From positions 1 through 57,651 of the forward strand of contig JAKSNG010000010.1 of the NCBI GenBank assembly GCA_024400125.1: 57,651 bases of DNA, written 5' to 3'. The translations under genes and the position numbers were made by a program. The stretch is from Paludibacteraceae bacterium (GTDB lineage: Bacteria > Bacteroidota > Bacteroidia > Bacteroidales > Paludibacteraceae). Of this stretch, positions 1 to 5,489 are shown in pieces; the stretch's first letter is position 1, and the number at the start of each line of letters is the position of its first letter. Below the pieces are notes generated by a model. That model was not told the DNA's origin and ran no database searches. It saw only the letters and a program-made list of their open reading frames with translations.

Positions 1-73
1 TCCTTCAGCGCAGCGGTCTATACTCTTTCAGCGCAGCGGTCTATACTCTTTCAGCGCAGCGGTCTATACTCTA
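1..73. repeat. 23-bp tandem repeat, three copies
   Basis: Three near-identical 23-bp units begin at 6, 29 and 52 with the core CAGCGCAGCGGTCTATACTC. The last unit runs into the stop codon of the exonuclease gene (CTA at 71-73). The same family recurs at 54333-54447 (five units) and inside the glycogen synthase gene at 52773-52812 (two units). Confidence 0.9.
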
Positions 74-856
74 TCTCGTTAGATAGATTCGTGTGAAGAC
101 GTTTTTTGTATATTGTGGAAAGTCTCCATTGATTAGCCATCCGTAGTAACCGGTATCGCGTTTGAACACGTCGCTCACTTTGAGTCCTTTGTATTTGCCA
201 AAGTTAAAGCATTCATTGCCTTGTTCGTCATAGACGATTCGTCCAGCGAAGTCGGCACATTTCTGTTTGCCTTGTGTATATTCAGCGAGTTCTTCGACGG
301 TTGTTGGGATGTCGTATCGCTCCAATTGTGCCATCAGCACTTCGACTGTTGCCATGGTGTCGGCATTGGCGGAGTGAGCATCTTCAAGGTTTTTGCCGCA
401 ATAGAACTTGTACGCAGCGGTGAGGTTACGTGGTTCATTTTTGGTGAAGATGGTGAAGGCGTCAATGAGGTGCATGCGTTTGAGGTCGATGTTCACGTTG
501 GAGCGTGCGAACTCTTCTGCCAGCAGTGGCACATCAAAGTGATTGGAGTTATATCCGGCGAGGTCGCTTCCTTCGAGTATACGTGCAAGTTCTGCTGCTA
601 CTTGTTTGAAAGTAGGGCAGTTAGCGACATCTTCGTCAGTTATGCCGTGTACAGATGATGCTTCTTCGGGAATGTGCATTTGCACTTCCACGCCGCCAGA
701 CATTGTTGTCGGTTTGATACGAAGCGTCTTCCCTTCGGATGAACCGTTAGGGAAGAGCTTGTAGTAACTAATTTCGACTATTCTGTCTGTAGCGATGTTG
801 ACGCCTGTTGTTTCCAGGTCGAAGAACACCAGTGGACGTGTGAGTTGTAGTTTCAT
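71..856 (-). CDS. DnaQ-like 3'-5' exonuclease
   Basis: This 261-residue protein is a DEDDh exonuclease of the DNA polymerase III epsilon type. The visible catalytic residues are D13 and E15 in FFDLETTG, D108 in the YNSNHFD motif, and H161 and D166 in HSANAD. Residues about 215-261 (FNFGKYKG onward) form a short C-terminal domain seen in ExoX-like exonucleases. It probably trims single-stranded or mismatched 3' ends during replication or repair. It directly follows dnaN (start overlapping the dnaN stop by one base), so the two are likely co-transcribed, which suggests a link to the replisome. Whether it is the main proofreading subunit or an accessory exonuclease cannot be told from sequence. 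Confidence 0.88.
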   Translation of the reverse strand: MKLQLTRPLVFFDLETTGVNIATDRIVEISYYKLFPNGSSEGKTLRIKPTTMSGGVEVQMHIPEEASSVHGITDEDVANCPTFKQVAAELARILEGSDLAGYNSNHFDVPLLAEEFARSNVNIDLKRMHLIDAFTIFTKNEPRNLTAAYKFYCGKNLEDAHSANADTMATVEVLMAQLERYDIPTTVEELAEYTQGKQKCADFAGRIVYDEQGNECFNFGKYKGLKVSDVFKRDTGYYGWLINGDFPQYTKNVFTRIYLTR

Positions 857-1980
857 TAGTCGTTGAGTAGCATTGGCATTAGGAGCATGAGCAGATCCTC
901 ATTCTCTTCGTTTTCTGTAGGCAGGATAAGTCCAGCGCGAGCTGGGTCTGCAAGTAAGAGGGTAACGTCTGCGCTGGTGACAGCGTTGAGAATCTCAATG
1001 AGGAAAGGTGCTTTGAAGCCGATTGCCATTGGAGTTCCGGTGTAACTGCATGCGATAGTTTCTTCTGCGGAAGTGGAGAAGTCGATATCTTGTGCAGAAA
1101 TCTTAATGCTATTTTCGCTGAGGGCTAATTTGATAAGGCTGGTGCCGGTATTTGCAAATACAGCTACGCGTTTGCAGGCGTTGACAATTGTTTGGCGGTC
1201 AACGGTAACGACGTTGCTATTGTTTTGTGGAATAACAGCATTGTAGTTAGGGTAGCGTCCTTCGATTTGGCGGCAAACGATGAGCGTTTTGCCAAATTCG
1301 AAGCGTGCGTTCTTTGCACCGAAGATGATGTTTACTTCGCCTTCTTCCTTAGCTAATACGTTTTTGAGCAAGTTAGCAGGTTTTTTAGGCAGAATAAAGT
1401 TCATTGCTGCGGTAGCGTGAACGCTTTTGTTGGTATAGCGTACGAGGCGGTGAGCGTCGGTAGCGACGAGTACCACTTTGTCTTCTTGCATATCAAAATA
1501 AATACCGTTCATTACGGGGCGGAGTTCGTCATCTGCGGTGCAGAAGATAGTTTTGTTTACGGCGTCCAGTAATACGTTAGCGGGGATAGCGATGCGACCT
1601 GTTTCTTCGCCTTCTACAGCCATTTCTGGGTATTCGTTGCCATTTGCACCAACAAAAGAGTAGGTACCATTAGCGCTGGTGATGTTGATGGAGAAGTTTT
1701 GGTCATCGATTTGGAAAGTGAGAGGTTGCTCAGGGAACTCTTTGAGTGTTTCGAGGAGCAGTTTAGCGCCGCTGGCTACTTTGCCTTGTCCTTCTGCGTT
1801 TTCTACTTCGATAGCAGTGCGGATGGTGGTTTCACCGTCGGATGCTGTCATGGTTAATTCGTTGCCTTGGAGGTCAAACAGTACGTCTTCTAAAATTTGG
1901 AGGCTGTTTTTTGGGGCAATCACTTTGCTCACTGCTTGCAATTGTGCAAACATGGCGGAACTTGATACGTTAAATTTCAT
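856..1980 (-). CDS. dnaN: DNA polymerase III beta subunit (sliding clamp)
   Basis: The 374-residue product is the normal length of a bacterial beta clamp and matches the family from its N terminus (MKFNVSSSAMFAQLQAVSKV) to its C terminus (LLMLLMPMLLND, of the usual LLMPM form). It forms the ring that holds DNA polymerase on DNA. It is the first gene of a two-gene minus-strand unit with the exonuclease. A Bacteroidetes promoter lies 100-131 bp upstream, and the leader carries both a 7-bp purine repeat and a perfect hairpin. Confidence 0.97.
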   Translation of the reverse strand: MKFNVSSSAMFAQLQAVSKVIAPKNSLQILEDVLFDLQGNELTMTASDGETTIRTAIEVENAEGQGKVASGAKLLLETLKEFPEQPLTFQIDDQNFSINITSANGTYSFVGANGNEYPEMAVEGEETGRIAIPANVLLDAVNKTIFCTADDELRPVMNGIYFDMQEDKVVLVATDAHRLVRYTNKSVHATAAMNFILPKKPANLLKNVLAKEEGEVNIIFGAKNARFEFGKTLIVCRQIEGRYPNYNAVIPQNNSNVVTVDRQTIVNACKRVAVFANTGTSLIKLALSENSIKISAQDIDFSTSAEETIACSYTGTPMAIGFKAPFLIEILNAVTSADVTLLLADPARAGLILPTENEENEDLLMLLMPMLLND

Positions 1981-2010
1981 ATTCGTGAGTTTTTTTTATA
2001 AAATATAATT

Positions 2011-2035
2011 ATTTTCGACTTTCTACTTTCTACTT
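2011..2035 (-). repeat. 7-bp tandem repeat in the dnaN leader
   Basis: About three and a half 7-bp units (ACTTTCT on the plus strand, AGAAAGT on the mRNA strand) lie 31-55 bp upstream of the dnaN start. Related arrays are in the mutS2 leader, the uvrA/ABC-F junction and the HU-LysM gene. Confidence 0.8.
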
Positions 2036-2045
2036 ATGCCTTTTG

Positions 2046-2065
2046 TTATGCGCAATCACGCATAA
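2046..2065 (-). other. Perfect inverted repeat in the dnaN leader
   Basis: TTATGCG and CGCATAA form a perfect 7-bp stem with a 6-nt loop. It lies just downstream of the -7 element, so it would be at or near the 5' end of the dnaN mRNA. It may stabilise the message or be a protein site; it resembles no riboswitch I recognise. Confidence 0.6.
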
Positions 2066-2079
2066 TCTAAAAACGGCGG

Positions 2080-2111
2080 CAAAATTACAAAAAAAAAATC
2101 AAATATGCAAA
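2080..2111 (-). promoter_or_regulatory. Promoter of dnaN
   Basis: On the minus strand, TTTG (2108-2111) and TAATTTTG (2080-2087) are separated by 20 bp, the Bacteroidetes sigma-ABfr layout. Confidence 0.75.
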
Positions 2112-2209
2112 TATTTGAATAAAAAAGTAAGATTTTTGTATTTTTTGGAGTATTAGCAGGGCATTTCCCGTTTAATCCCGCTGCTCTTTCGCAGGTTAAA
2201 AGGCGACCA

Positions 2210-2264
2210 TTCCGCGATTATTCCGTGATCATTTCGCGACCACTTCGCGACCATTTCGCGACCA
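2210..2264. repeat. 11-bp tandem repeat, five copies
   Basis: Five units with consensus TTTCGCGACCA begin at 2210, 2221, 2232, 2243 and 2254. The array lies in the 297-bp spacer between dnaN and the DUF6922 gene. I see no gene in that spacer apart from the dnaN leader and promoter. Confidence 0.85.
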
Positions 2265-2277
2265 CTCTATACCGTCG

Positions 2278-2625
2278 CTATTCTGGCAAAGAACTGCAAC
2301 TCATGCGAATTGCAGTTTCTAAAGAGTTCCAATGTGTTGGGTAAGATTGTGCGAAGTGAAAGCATCGATATTCTTCTTTTTTGGTGTCAGACATAGCGCA
2401 AATAAAAGACAATGCGAAAGGATCTAACGTCCGCATTTGTTGACATTCTTTCACGATGCGGCTCATACCATAGTAGTTCCTGATTAGACGCCAATCTTGC
2501 AATGTGCCGTATTCAAGTACACGTTGAATCAACTGTTGTGAATGAGATTCCACATCCAGTTGAGTCTTATCCATATCCCAAAATAGGATGGTTGACAGTT
2601 GATTTATTAACGCGGTTGCTGGCAT
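2278..2625 (-). CDS. DUF6922-type protein, possible orphan antitoxin-like partner
   Basis: The 115-residue product resembles the DUF6922 family: an FWDMD motif near residue 15, a hydrophobic VLEYG segment near 36 and a Trp-containing end. In Bacteroidota such genes commonly sit before nucleotidyltransferase toxins, but none follows here. The last 14 or so codons (after HWNS) are encoded by one copy of the hairpin (2292-2317) that ends two other modules nearby, so the C terminus may have been replaced by the repeat. A promoter lies at about 2757, and a 15-bp tandem repeat occupies the leader. The family assignment is by pattern, so moderate. Confidence 0.6.
   Translation of the reverse strand: MPATALINQLSTILFWDMDKTQLDVESHSQQLIQRVLEYGTLQDWRLIRNYYGMSRIVKECQQMRTLDPFALSFICAMSDTKKEEYRCFHFAQSYPTHWNSLETAIRMSCSSLPE
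2292..2317. repeat. Hairpin repeat, copy A (inside a coding region)
   Basis: AACTGCAA and TTGCAGTT form a perfect 8-bp stem around a 10-nt loop. The sequence is identical to copy B at 3092-3117 and close to copy C at 4511-4536, but here it lacks a T-run and is translated as the tail of the DUF6922 protein. Confidence 0.85.
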
Positions 2626-2649
2626 CTTTATATAATTTTGTTAATTCTG

Positions 2650-2694
2650 TTAGTAATAATGTTATTAGTAATAAGGTTATTAGTAATAAAGTTA
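2650..2694. repeat. 15-bp tandem repeat, three copies
   Basis: The unit TTAGTAATAANGTTA occurs at 2650, 2665 and 2680, in the untranslated leader of the DUF6922 gene. Confidence 0.85.
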
Positions 2695-2756
2695 TTAGCT
2701 TGTAATTGCTTATATATATGTGTGTTATAATAAGTGATATATAAATATTTGCGCTG

Positions 2757-2764
2757 CAAAATTA
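2757..2764 (-). promoter_or_regulatory. Possible -7 element for the DUF6922 gene
   Basis: TAATTTTG on the minus strand, followed by GCAGCGC. The -33 element is poor (TTGG at 2781-2784), so this is a weaker call than the other promoters. Confidence 0.4.
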
Positions 2765-2861
2765 CAGTTTTTTAGGAGTTCCAATTGATTAACCATTGAG
2801 GAGGTTAATCTTCAGTGCTTATTTTGTGTTAAATATTAGTTCTAAATGTCTAACATATATC

Positions 2862-2964
2862 TCATATTCTCCAAGCAGGGTCATTAATGATGATACTACC
2901 TTGTTTTCATTGCTGCTTCCCAAGTGGGGTTTACTCTTTCTTGTTTAGTCTCTTTTGTAGCCAT
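2862..2964 (-). pseudogene. Broken small gene with a one-base frameshift
   Basis: Starting at ATG 2964, 22 codons read as far as a TAG just after WEAAMKTR. Shifting the frame by one base at that point restores SIIINDPAWRI and a TGA at 2862. The span is 103 bases, that is 34 codons plus one. An NPTWEAAM segment followed by an INDP segment looks like a small Bacteroidales protein whose function I do not know. It has a full promoter 28-59 bp upstream, which is a copy of the promoter of the YafQ module. Confidence 0.5.
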
Positions 2965-2990
2965 AGTAGTATGTGTTTTATAATTTTCGC

Positions 2991-3085
2991 GCAAAGGTAC
3001 AACTTTTTTGCCTAATATGCAAATAATTTGTCTAATTTTTACAATTTTTAGCCTCAAAAGCATATCTTTTTGCAAAAAACATATT
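2991..3085. repeat. Promoter-region direct repeat, copy 1
   Basis: About 95 bp is nearly identical to 3636-3730 (GCAAAGGTACAACTTTTTTG start, CATATCTTTTTGCAAAAAA near the end). The two copies flank the YafQ toxin-antitoxin module. Confidence 0.88.
2992..3023 (-). promoter_or_regulatory. Promoter of the broken small gene
   Basis: On the minus strand TTTG (3020-3023), a 20-bp spacer and TACCTTTG (2992-2999). Confidence 0.75.
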
Positions 3086-3086
3086 T

Positions 3087-3117
3087 AAAAAAACTGCAAC
3101 TCATGCGAATTGCAGTT
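3087..3117 (-). terminator. Rho-independent terminator of the YafQ module (hairpin copy B)
   Basis: On the minus-strand RNA an 8-bp perfect stem (AACTGCAA/TTGCAGTT, 10-nt loop) runs straight into seven T residues. It lies 14 bp after the toxin stop codon. Confidence 0.85.
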
Positions 3118-3131
3118 TCTTTTGAAGTCTT

Positions 3132-3413
3132 TTAACCGAATAGGCTTTTATGGGTGCCTGTATCGGTTAGAAGGAGTGTTAAACGTTTATCATCTTGCCG
3201 CCAAATAAGTAACCAGTCGTCTTCGATATGACATTCCCAAAGATTGGCAAAACGTTCCTGCAATTGGTGAGGTCGAAACTCGTCTGGAAGAGAACCGTTT
3301 TCAGCAAGCATCTCAACGACATCCCATAACTCTTGTGGGTTTTTGCCGTTGCGGATACATTGTCGGAACGAGATTTCGAATTGTTCAGTGGTATCAATGC
3401 TATACATTGGCAA
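3132..3413 (-). CDS. YafQ-family mRNA interferase toxin
   Basis: The 93-residue protein has the full YafQ/RelE pattern. H49, H62, D65/D66, W67, H88 and F92 line up with the known E. coli YafQ active-site residues (H50, H63, D67, H87, F91), and the CHIEDDWLLIW core is typical. The family cuts mRNA on the ribosome. The start overlaps the upstream antitoxin gene by 14 bp, so the two are translationally linked. A terminator follows. A decayed 3' end of a second copy is at 4550-4610. Confidence 0.88.
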   Translation of the reverse strand: MPMYSIDTTEQFEISFRQCIRNGKNPQELWDVVEMLAENGSLPDEFRPHQLQERFANLWECHIEDDWLLIWRQDDKRLTLLLTDTGTHKSLFG

Positions 3414-3594
3414 ATTTGTTTTTCAGTTCCTCAATAGAGTTATAATGGTTGATGCGACCGGCTTGTATATCTTCTAAAGCAGAATCAATGGAAGGCTTCC
3501 GCTGTGTGAATAAGCCTGATGCTAAGAGGAGTTCCAACATCGTTACAGCGCGTTGGTCGTTCATGTCATAGTCTAATGTCATTGATGTAGCCAT
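3400..3594 (-). CDS. Antitoxin of the YafQ module
   Basis: This 64-residue protein lies immediately before and overlaps the YafQ toxin. It has an N-terminal hydrophobic/helical segment (TMLELLLASGLF) and an acidic C-terminal helix (SIEELKNKF), which fits a small antitoxin that wraps the toxin. I cannot place it firmly in the RelB/DinJ family. Its promoter is at 3637-3668. Position and size give the assignment. Confidence 0.75.
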   Translation of the reverse strand: MATSMTLDYDMNDQRAVTMLELLLASGLFTQRKPSIDSALEDIQAGRINHYNSIEELKNKFANV

Positions 3595-3635
3595 AATAAC
3601 CTCCTTGTTTATATAAGTTCTTTACAAATTTTGCT

Positions 3636-3730
3636 GCAAAGGTACAACTTTTTTGCCTAATATGCAAATAATTTGCCTATTTTTTACAATTTTTAGGCAG
3701 AAAAGCATATCTTTTTGCAAAAAAAGATGT
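3636..3730. repeat. Promoter-region direct repeat, copy 2
   Basis: This is the second copy of the repeat at 2991-3085 and carries the working promoter of the YafQ module. Within it, GCAAATAATTTGC and TTTGC-N7-GCAAA are small inverted repeats that could be antitoxin sites. Confidence 0.88.
3637..3668 (-). promoter_or_regulatory. Promoter of the YafQ module
   Basis: On the minus strand TTTG (3665-3668), a 20-bp spacer and TACCTTTG (3637-3644); the antitoxin ATG is at 3594. Confidence 0.82.
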
Positions 3731-4134
3731 TAAATAGCCAAGTACTCTCGTCCTATTTTTTGAATCATTTGCCAGATTTGTTGCTCTCGTTCTGCGGAAG
3801 GAGTTTTCCAACCATAAACGTAGTTGCGAAGCAAAGTTGTATTCATATCCAATCGCTTAGCAAGTTCTGCCAAGTTCAATTCTCGATGGGTTAATAGAAA
3901 TTTCTGTAACGCGGTAGGTTCGACATTGTTGCGGTCAATAAATCCCTGATAACTAATATCTTCGTCAATATCATTCCAATGTACGCCGAAAGGCTCTAAT
4001 TCGTAATTGGCTTGTTGTTGAGGCGTTGCATTCATTAGCCTGCGGTACCACAACAAACTTTGACGATAAGTCTTACCATCATCACCTAAACCAAATAAGT
4101 AATTATTGTCTATCCAAACTTTTTTTAGCTTCAT
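3730..4134 (-). CDS. DUF2442 protein with helix-turn-helix
   Basis: Of the 134 residues, about 1-75 resemble the DUF2442 domain (a KVWIDNNYLFGLGDDGKTY strand pair and an FGVHWNDIDEDIS stretch). Residues about 85-130 form a helix-turn-helix of the XRE kind (LAELAKRLDMNTTLLRNYVYG). It overlaps the DUF4160 gene by 4 bp (ATGA). Such DUF4160/DUF2442 pairs are often listed as putative toxin-antitoxin modules, but the role of each part is not established here. The HTH suggests that this partner represses the operon, and a matching inverted repeat lies in the promoter. Confidence 0.78.
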   Translation of the reverse strand: MKLKKVWIDNNYLFGLGDDGKTYRQSLLWYRRLMNATPQQQANYELEPFGVHWNDIDEDISYQGFIDRNNVEPTALQKFLLTHRELNLAELAKRLDMNTTLLRNYVYGWKTPSAEREQQIWQMIQKIGREYLAI

Positions 4135-4373
4135 TTTCTATTAAAATATTCGTGCCAACGATCAATAATAATATCAGCGTTTTCGTTGACGGATTTTTGT
4201 AGTCTAGTTAAATCAGATAGTTTAATGTTTTCGGACTGAATAAGCACAAACTTATCATTTTGTAATTCAAAACGAGCGGCACCATCATGTCCAACAATAT
4301 GCACATGAATAGGCTCATGGTCATCGCTATAGAAGCGAATTTTAAATCCAAATATGCGGTAAATTTCTGGCAT
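4131..4373 (-). CDS. DUF4160 protein
   Basis: The 80-residue protein matches the DUF4160 family: PEIYRIFGFKIRFYSDDHEP followed by an HVHIVGHDG stretch near residues 23-31. It is the first gene of the pair with the DUF2442-HTH gene. Its activity is unknown. The promoter with its 7-bp inverted repeat is 29-60 bp upstream. Confidence 0.82.
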   Translation of the reverse strand: MPEIYRIFGFKIRFYSDDHEPIHVHIVGHDGAARFELQNDKFVLIQSENIKLSDLTRLQKSVNENADIIIDRWHEYFNRK

Positions 4374-4401
4374 AATTTATGTGGGTTTTACAAATTTTCT
4401 G

Positions 4402-4433
4402 CAAAGATAGGTATTTTTTTTGATACCTACAAA
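4402..4433 (-). promoter_or_regulatory. Promoter and operator of the DUF4160/DUF2442 pair
   Basis: TTTG (4430-4433) and TATCTTTG (4402-4409) with a 20-bp spacer. The spacer holds a perfect inverted repeat, TAGGTAT (4408-4414) and ATACCTA (4423-4429), separated by 8 bp. A repressor bound there would block polymerase. Confidence 0.75.
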
Positions 4434-4505
4434 TTTTTTTAGCAATTTTTCCTAAAAAAAACGCACAAAACTCCTCACTTTTCTTCTAAAAGCAACCGAT
4501 GTGGC

Positions 4506-4536
4506 AAAAAAACCGCAACTCTTGCGAATTGCAGTT
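4506..4536 (-). terminator. Terminator-like hairpin copy C
   Basis: On the minus-strand RNA AACTGCAA pairs with TTGCGGTT (one G-U pair) around a 10-nt loop, followed by seven T residues. It is the third copy of the island's shared hairpin and would end the HicAB unit. Confidence 0.78.
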
Positions 4537-4549
4537 CTTTTGAAGTCTT

Positions 4550-4610
4550 TTAACCGAATAGGCTTTTGTGGATGCCAATATCGGTTAGTAGGAGGCTAAT
4601 CAATGTAGAT
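4550..4610 (-). pseudogene. Decayed 3' end of a second YafQ toxin
   Basis: Reading from about 4610 to the TAA at 4550 gives SLLLTDIGIHKSLFG, against TLLLTDTGTHKSLFG in the intact toxin. The match continues through the stop codon into hairpin copy C. Only about 19 codons remain and there is no antitoxin. Confidence 0.75.
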
Positions 4611-4621
4611 AAGCAATATTA

Positions 4622-4729
4622 TTATCTTGTTTCTGGTGCTGAGCCAGAACTCAGGAGCATTACTGGTTGTTTGGTTTCTACCTGAATGGTTACTTCTACT
4701 TTCGGTTGGTTATACATTTTTTTCATCAT
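4622..4729 (-). CDS. 35-residue peptide, Bacteroidales small-peptide type
   Basis: The frame starts with two Met codons (4729 and 4726), then KK, a YNQP motif, an alternating charged/hydrophobic stretch and an end rich in S, G, A and P. Many Bacteroidales genomes have short peptides with a K-K-x-Y-x-x-P start of unknown function, and this resembles them. It starts 9 bp after the hicB stop, so it would be the last gene of the HicAB unit. Its reality is uncertain because of its size. Confidence 0.45.
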   Translation of the reverse strand: MMKKMYNQPKVEVTIQVETKQPVMLLSSGSAPETR

Positions 4730-4738
4730 ATAAATCTA

Positions 4739-5143
4739 TTAAATAAATGTTACTTGACTAAGTTCTTGTCCAAAATGTTGTAGGGCAGATTCGATTTTTG
4801 AAGTTGTACGCGGTGAAGGGTTACGAGTGCCGTTGATATACTGGCTTAGTTGCCCTTGATTAATTCCCGTCAACCGTTGCATTCCTGCTAAAGTCATATA
4901 GGAATAATAGTATTGCAACAATGAGCGCATATCGCATTGGAATTCAAAGTCAACATCCAATGTTTTATTTGTTTCAGCCATATAAGCCTCACGCATAGCT
5001 GCGTACACGTTCTTAAAGTCTCCTATAGCTTCTGCCAAAGAAGAACCTTCGCCTACGATACCAAATGGTAATGCTTCAGCATCTGTATAAACGCTGTAAA
5101 AACCATCTTCGGCACGTTCTGCTATTGCTATAACTTTCTTCAT
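4739..5143 (-). CDS. hicB: HicB-like antitoxin with helix-turn-helix
   Basis: The 134-residue protein begins with a HicB fold (MKKVIAIAERAEDGFYSVYT, then a GEGSSLAEAIGDF segment). It ends with a helix-turn-helix, residues about 85-120 (MQRLTGINQGQLSQYINGTR). It should neutralise HicA and repress the operon. It lies 7 bp after hicA; the toxin comes first, the usual hicAB order. Confidence 0.85.
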   Translation of the reverse strand: MKKVIAIAERAEDGFYSVYTDAEALPFGIVGEGSSLAEAIGDFKNVYAAMREAYMAETNKTLDVDFEFQCDMRSLLQYYYSYMTLAGMQRLTGINQGQLSQYINGTRNPSPRTTSKIESALQHFGQELSQVTFI

Positions 5144-5150
5144 ATTACAC

Positions 5151-5339
5151 TTAAATTAGTCCGGATATTTTCTTAATACTACGTAGCGTTCCAGTTGCCA
5201 CTTCGTGGTTACCATGATTACTGGTAGTAAATTTCTTTTGTGTCAGAGGGCTATACCACACGGGGTGACCTGCCATCTGCTGATCCAAAGGATAACATCC
5301 TATTCGACGGAGTAACTTATGTAATTCGTTGTACTTCAT
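5151..5339 (-). CDS. hicA: HicA-family mRNA interferase toxin
   Basis: The 62-residue protein has the HicA dsRBD-like core: a LLRRIGCY segment, then GHPVWYSP with the likely catalytic H25, then SNHGNHEVATGTLRSIKKISGL. The family cuts mRNA independently of the ribosome. A promoter with a perfect inverted repeat lies 26-56 bp upstream. Confidence 0.87.
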   Translation of the reverse strand: MKYNELHKLLRRIGCYPLDQQMAGHPVWYSPLTQKKFTTSNHGNHEVATGTLRSIKKISGLI

Positions 5340-5364
5340 TTCGAATGAGTCATGAAATCGTCTG

Positions 5365-5395
5365 CAAAGATAATGCTATTATTTTGAATAGCAAA
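5365..5395 (-). promoter_or_regulatory. Promoter and operator of hicAB
   Basis: TTTG (5392-5395) and TATCTTTG (5365-5372), with a 19-bp spacer. The perfect inverted repeat TGCTATT-N6-AATAGCA (5374-5393) fills the spacer and touches the -33 element, as expected for a HicB operator. Confidence 0.75.
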
Positions 5396-5443
5396 ATTAT
5401 TTTGCATTTTTTTTCATTTTTTCTTCATTTTGGAGCATTTTTT

Positions 5444-5476
5444 ATCCTAACCCACCCGAAAAGGATGGATTAGGAT
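5444..5476 (-). terminator. Hairpin after the giant secreted-protein gene
   Basis: On the minus-strand RNA a 14-bp stem forms with only two G-U pairs (5463-5476 with 5444-5457), around a 5-nt loop. On the plus strand the same positions would be mismatches, which shows that the minus strand is the transcribed one. There is no long T-run, so the terminator role is likely but not certain. Confidence 0.6.
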
Positions 5477-5489
5477 TAAAATTTTGCAG

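Noticed and set aside
1..73. Possible CRISPR array
   Set aside because: The 23-bp units abut one another with no unique spacers and no cas genes are present; the same holds for 54333-54447.
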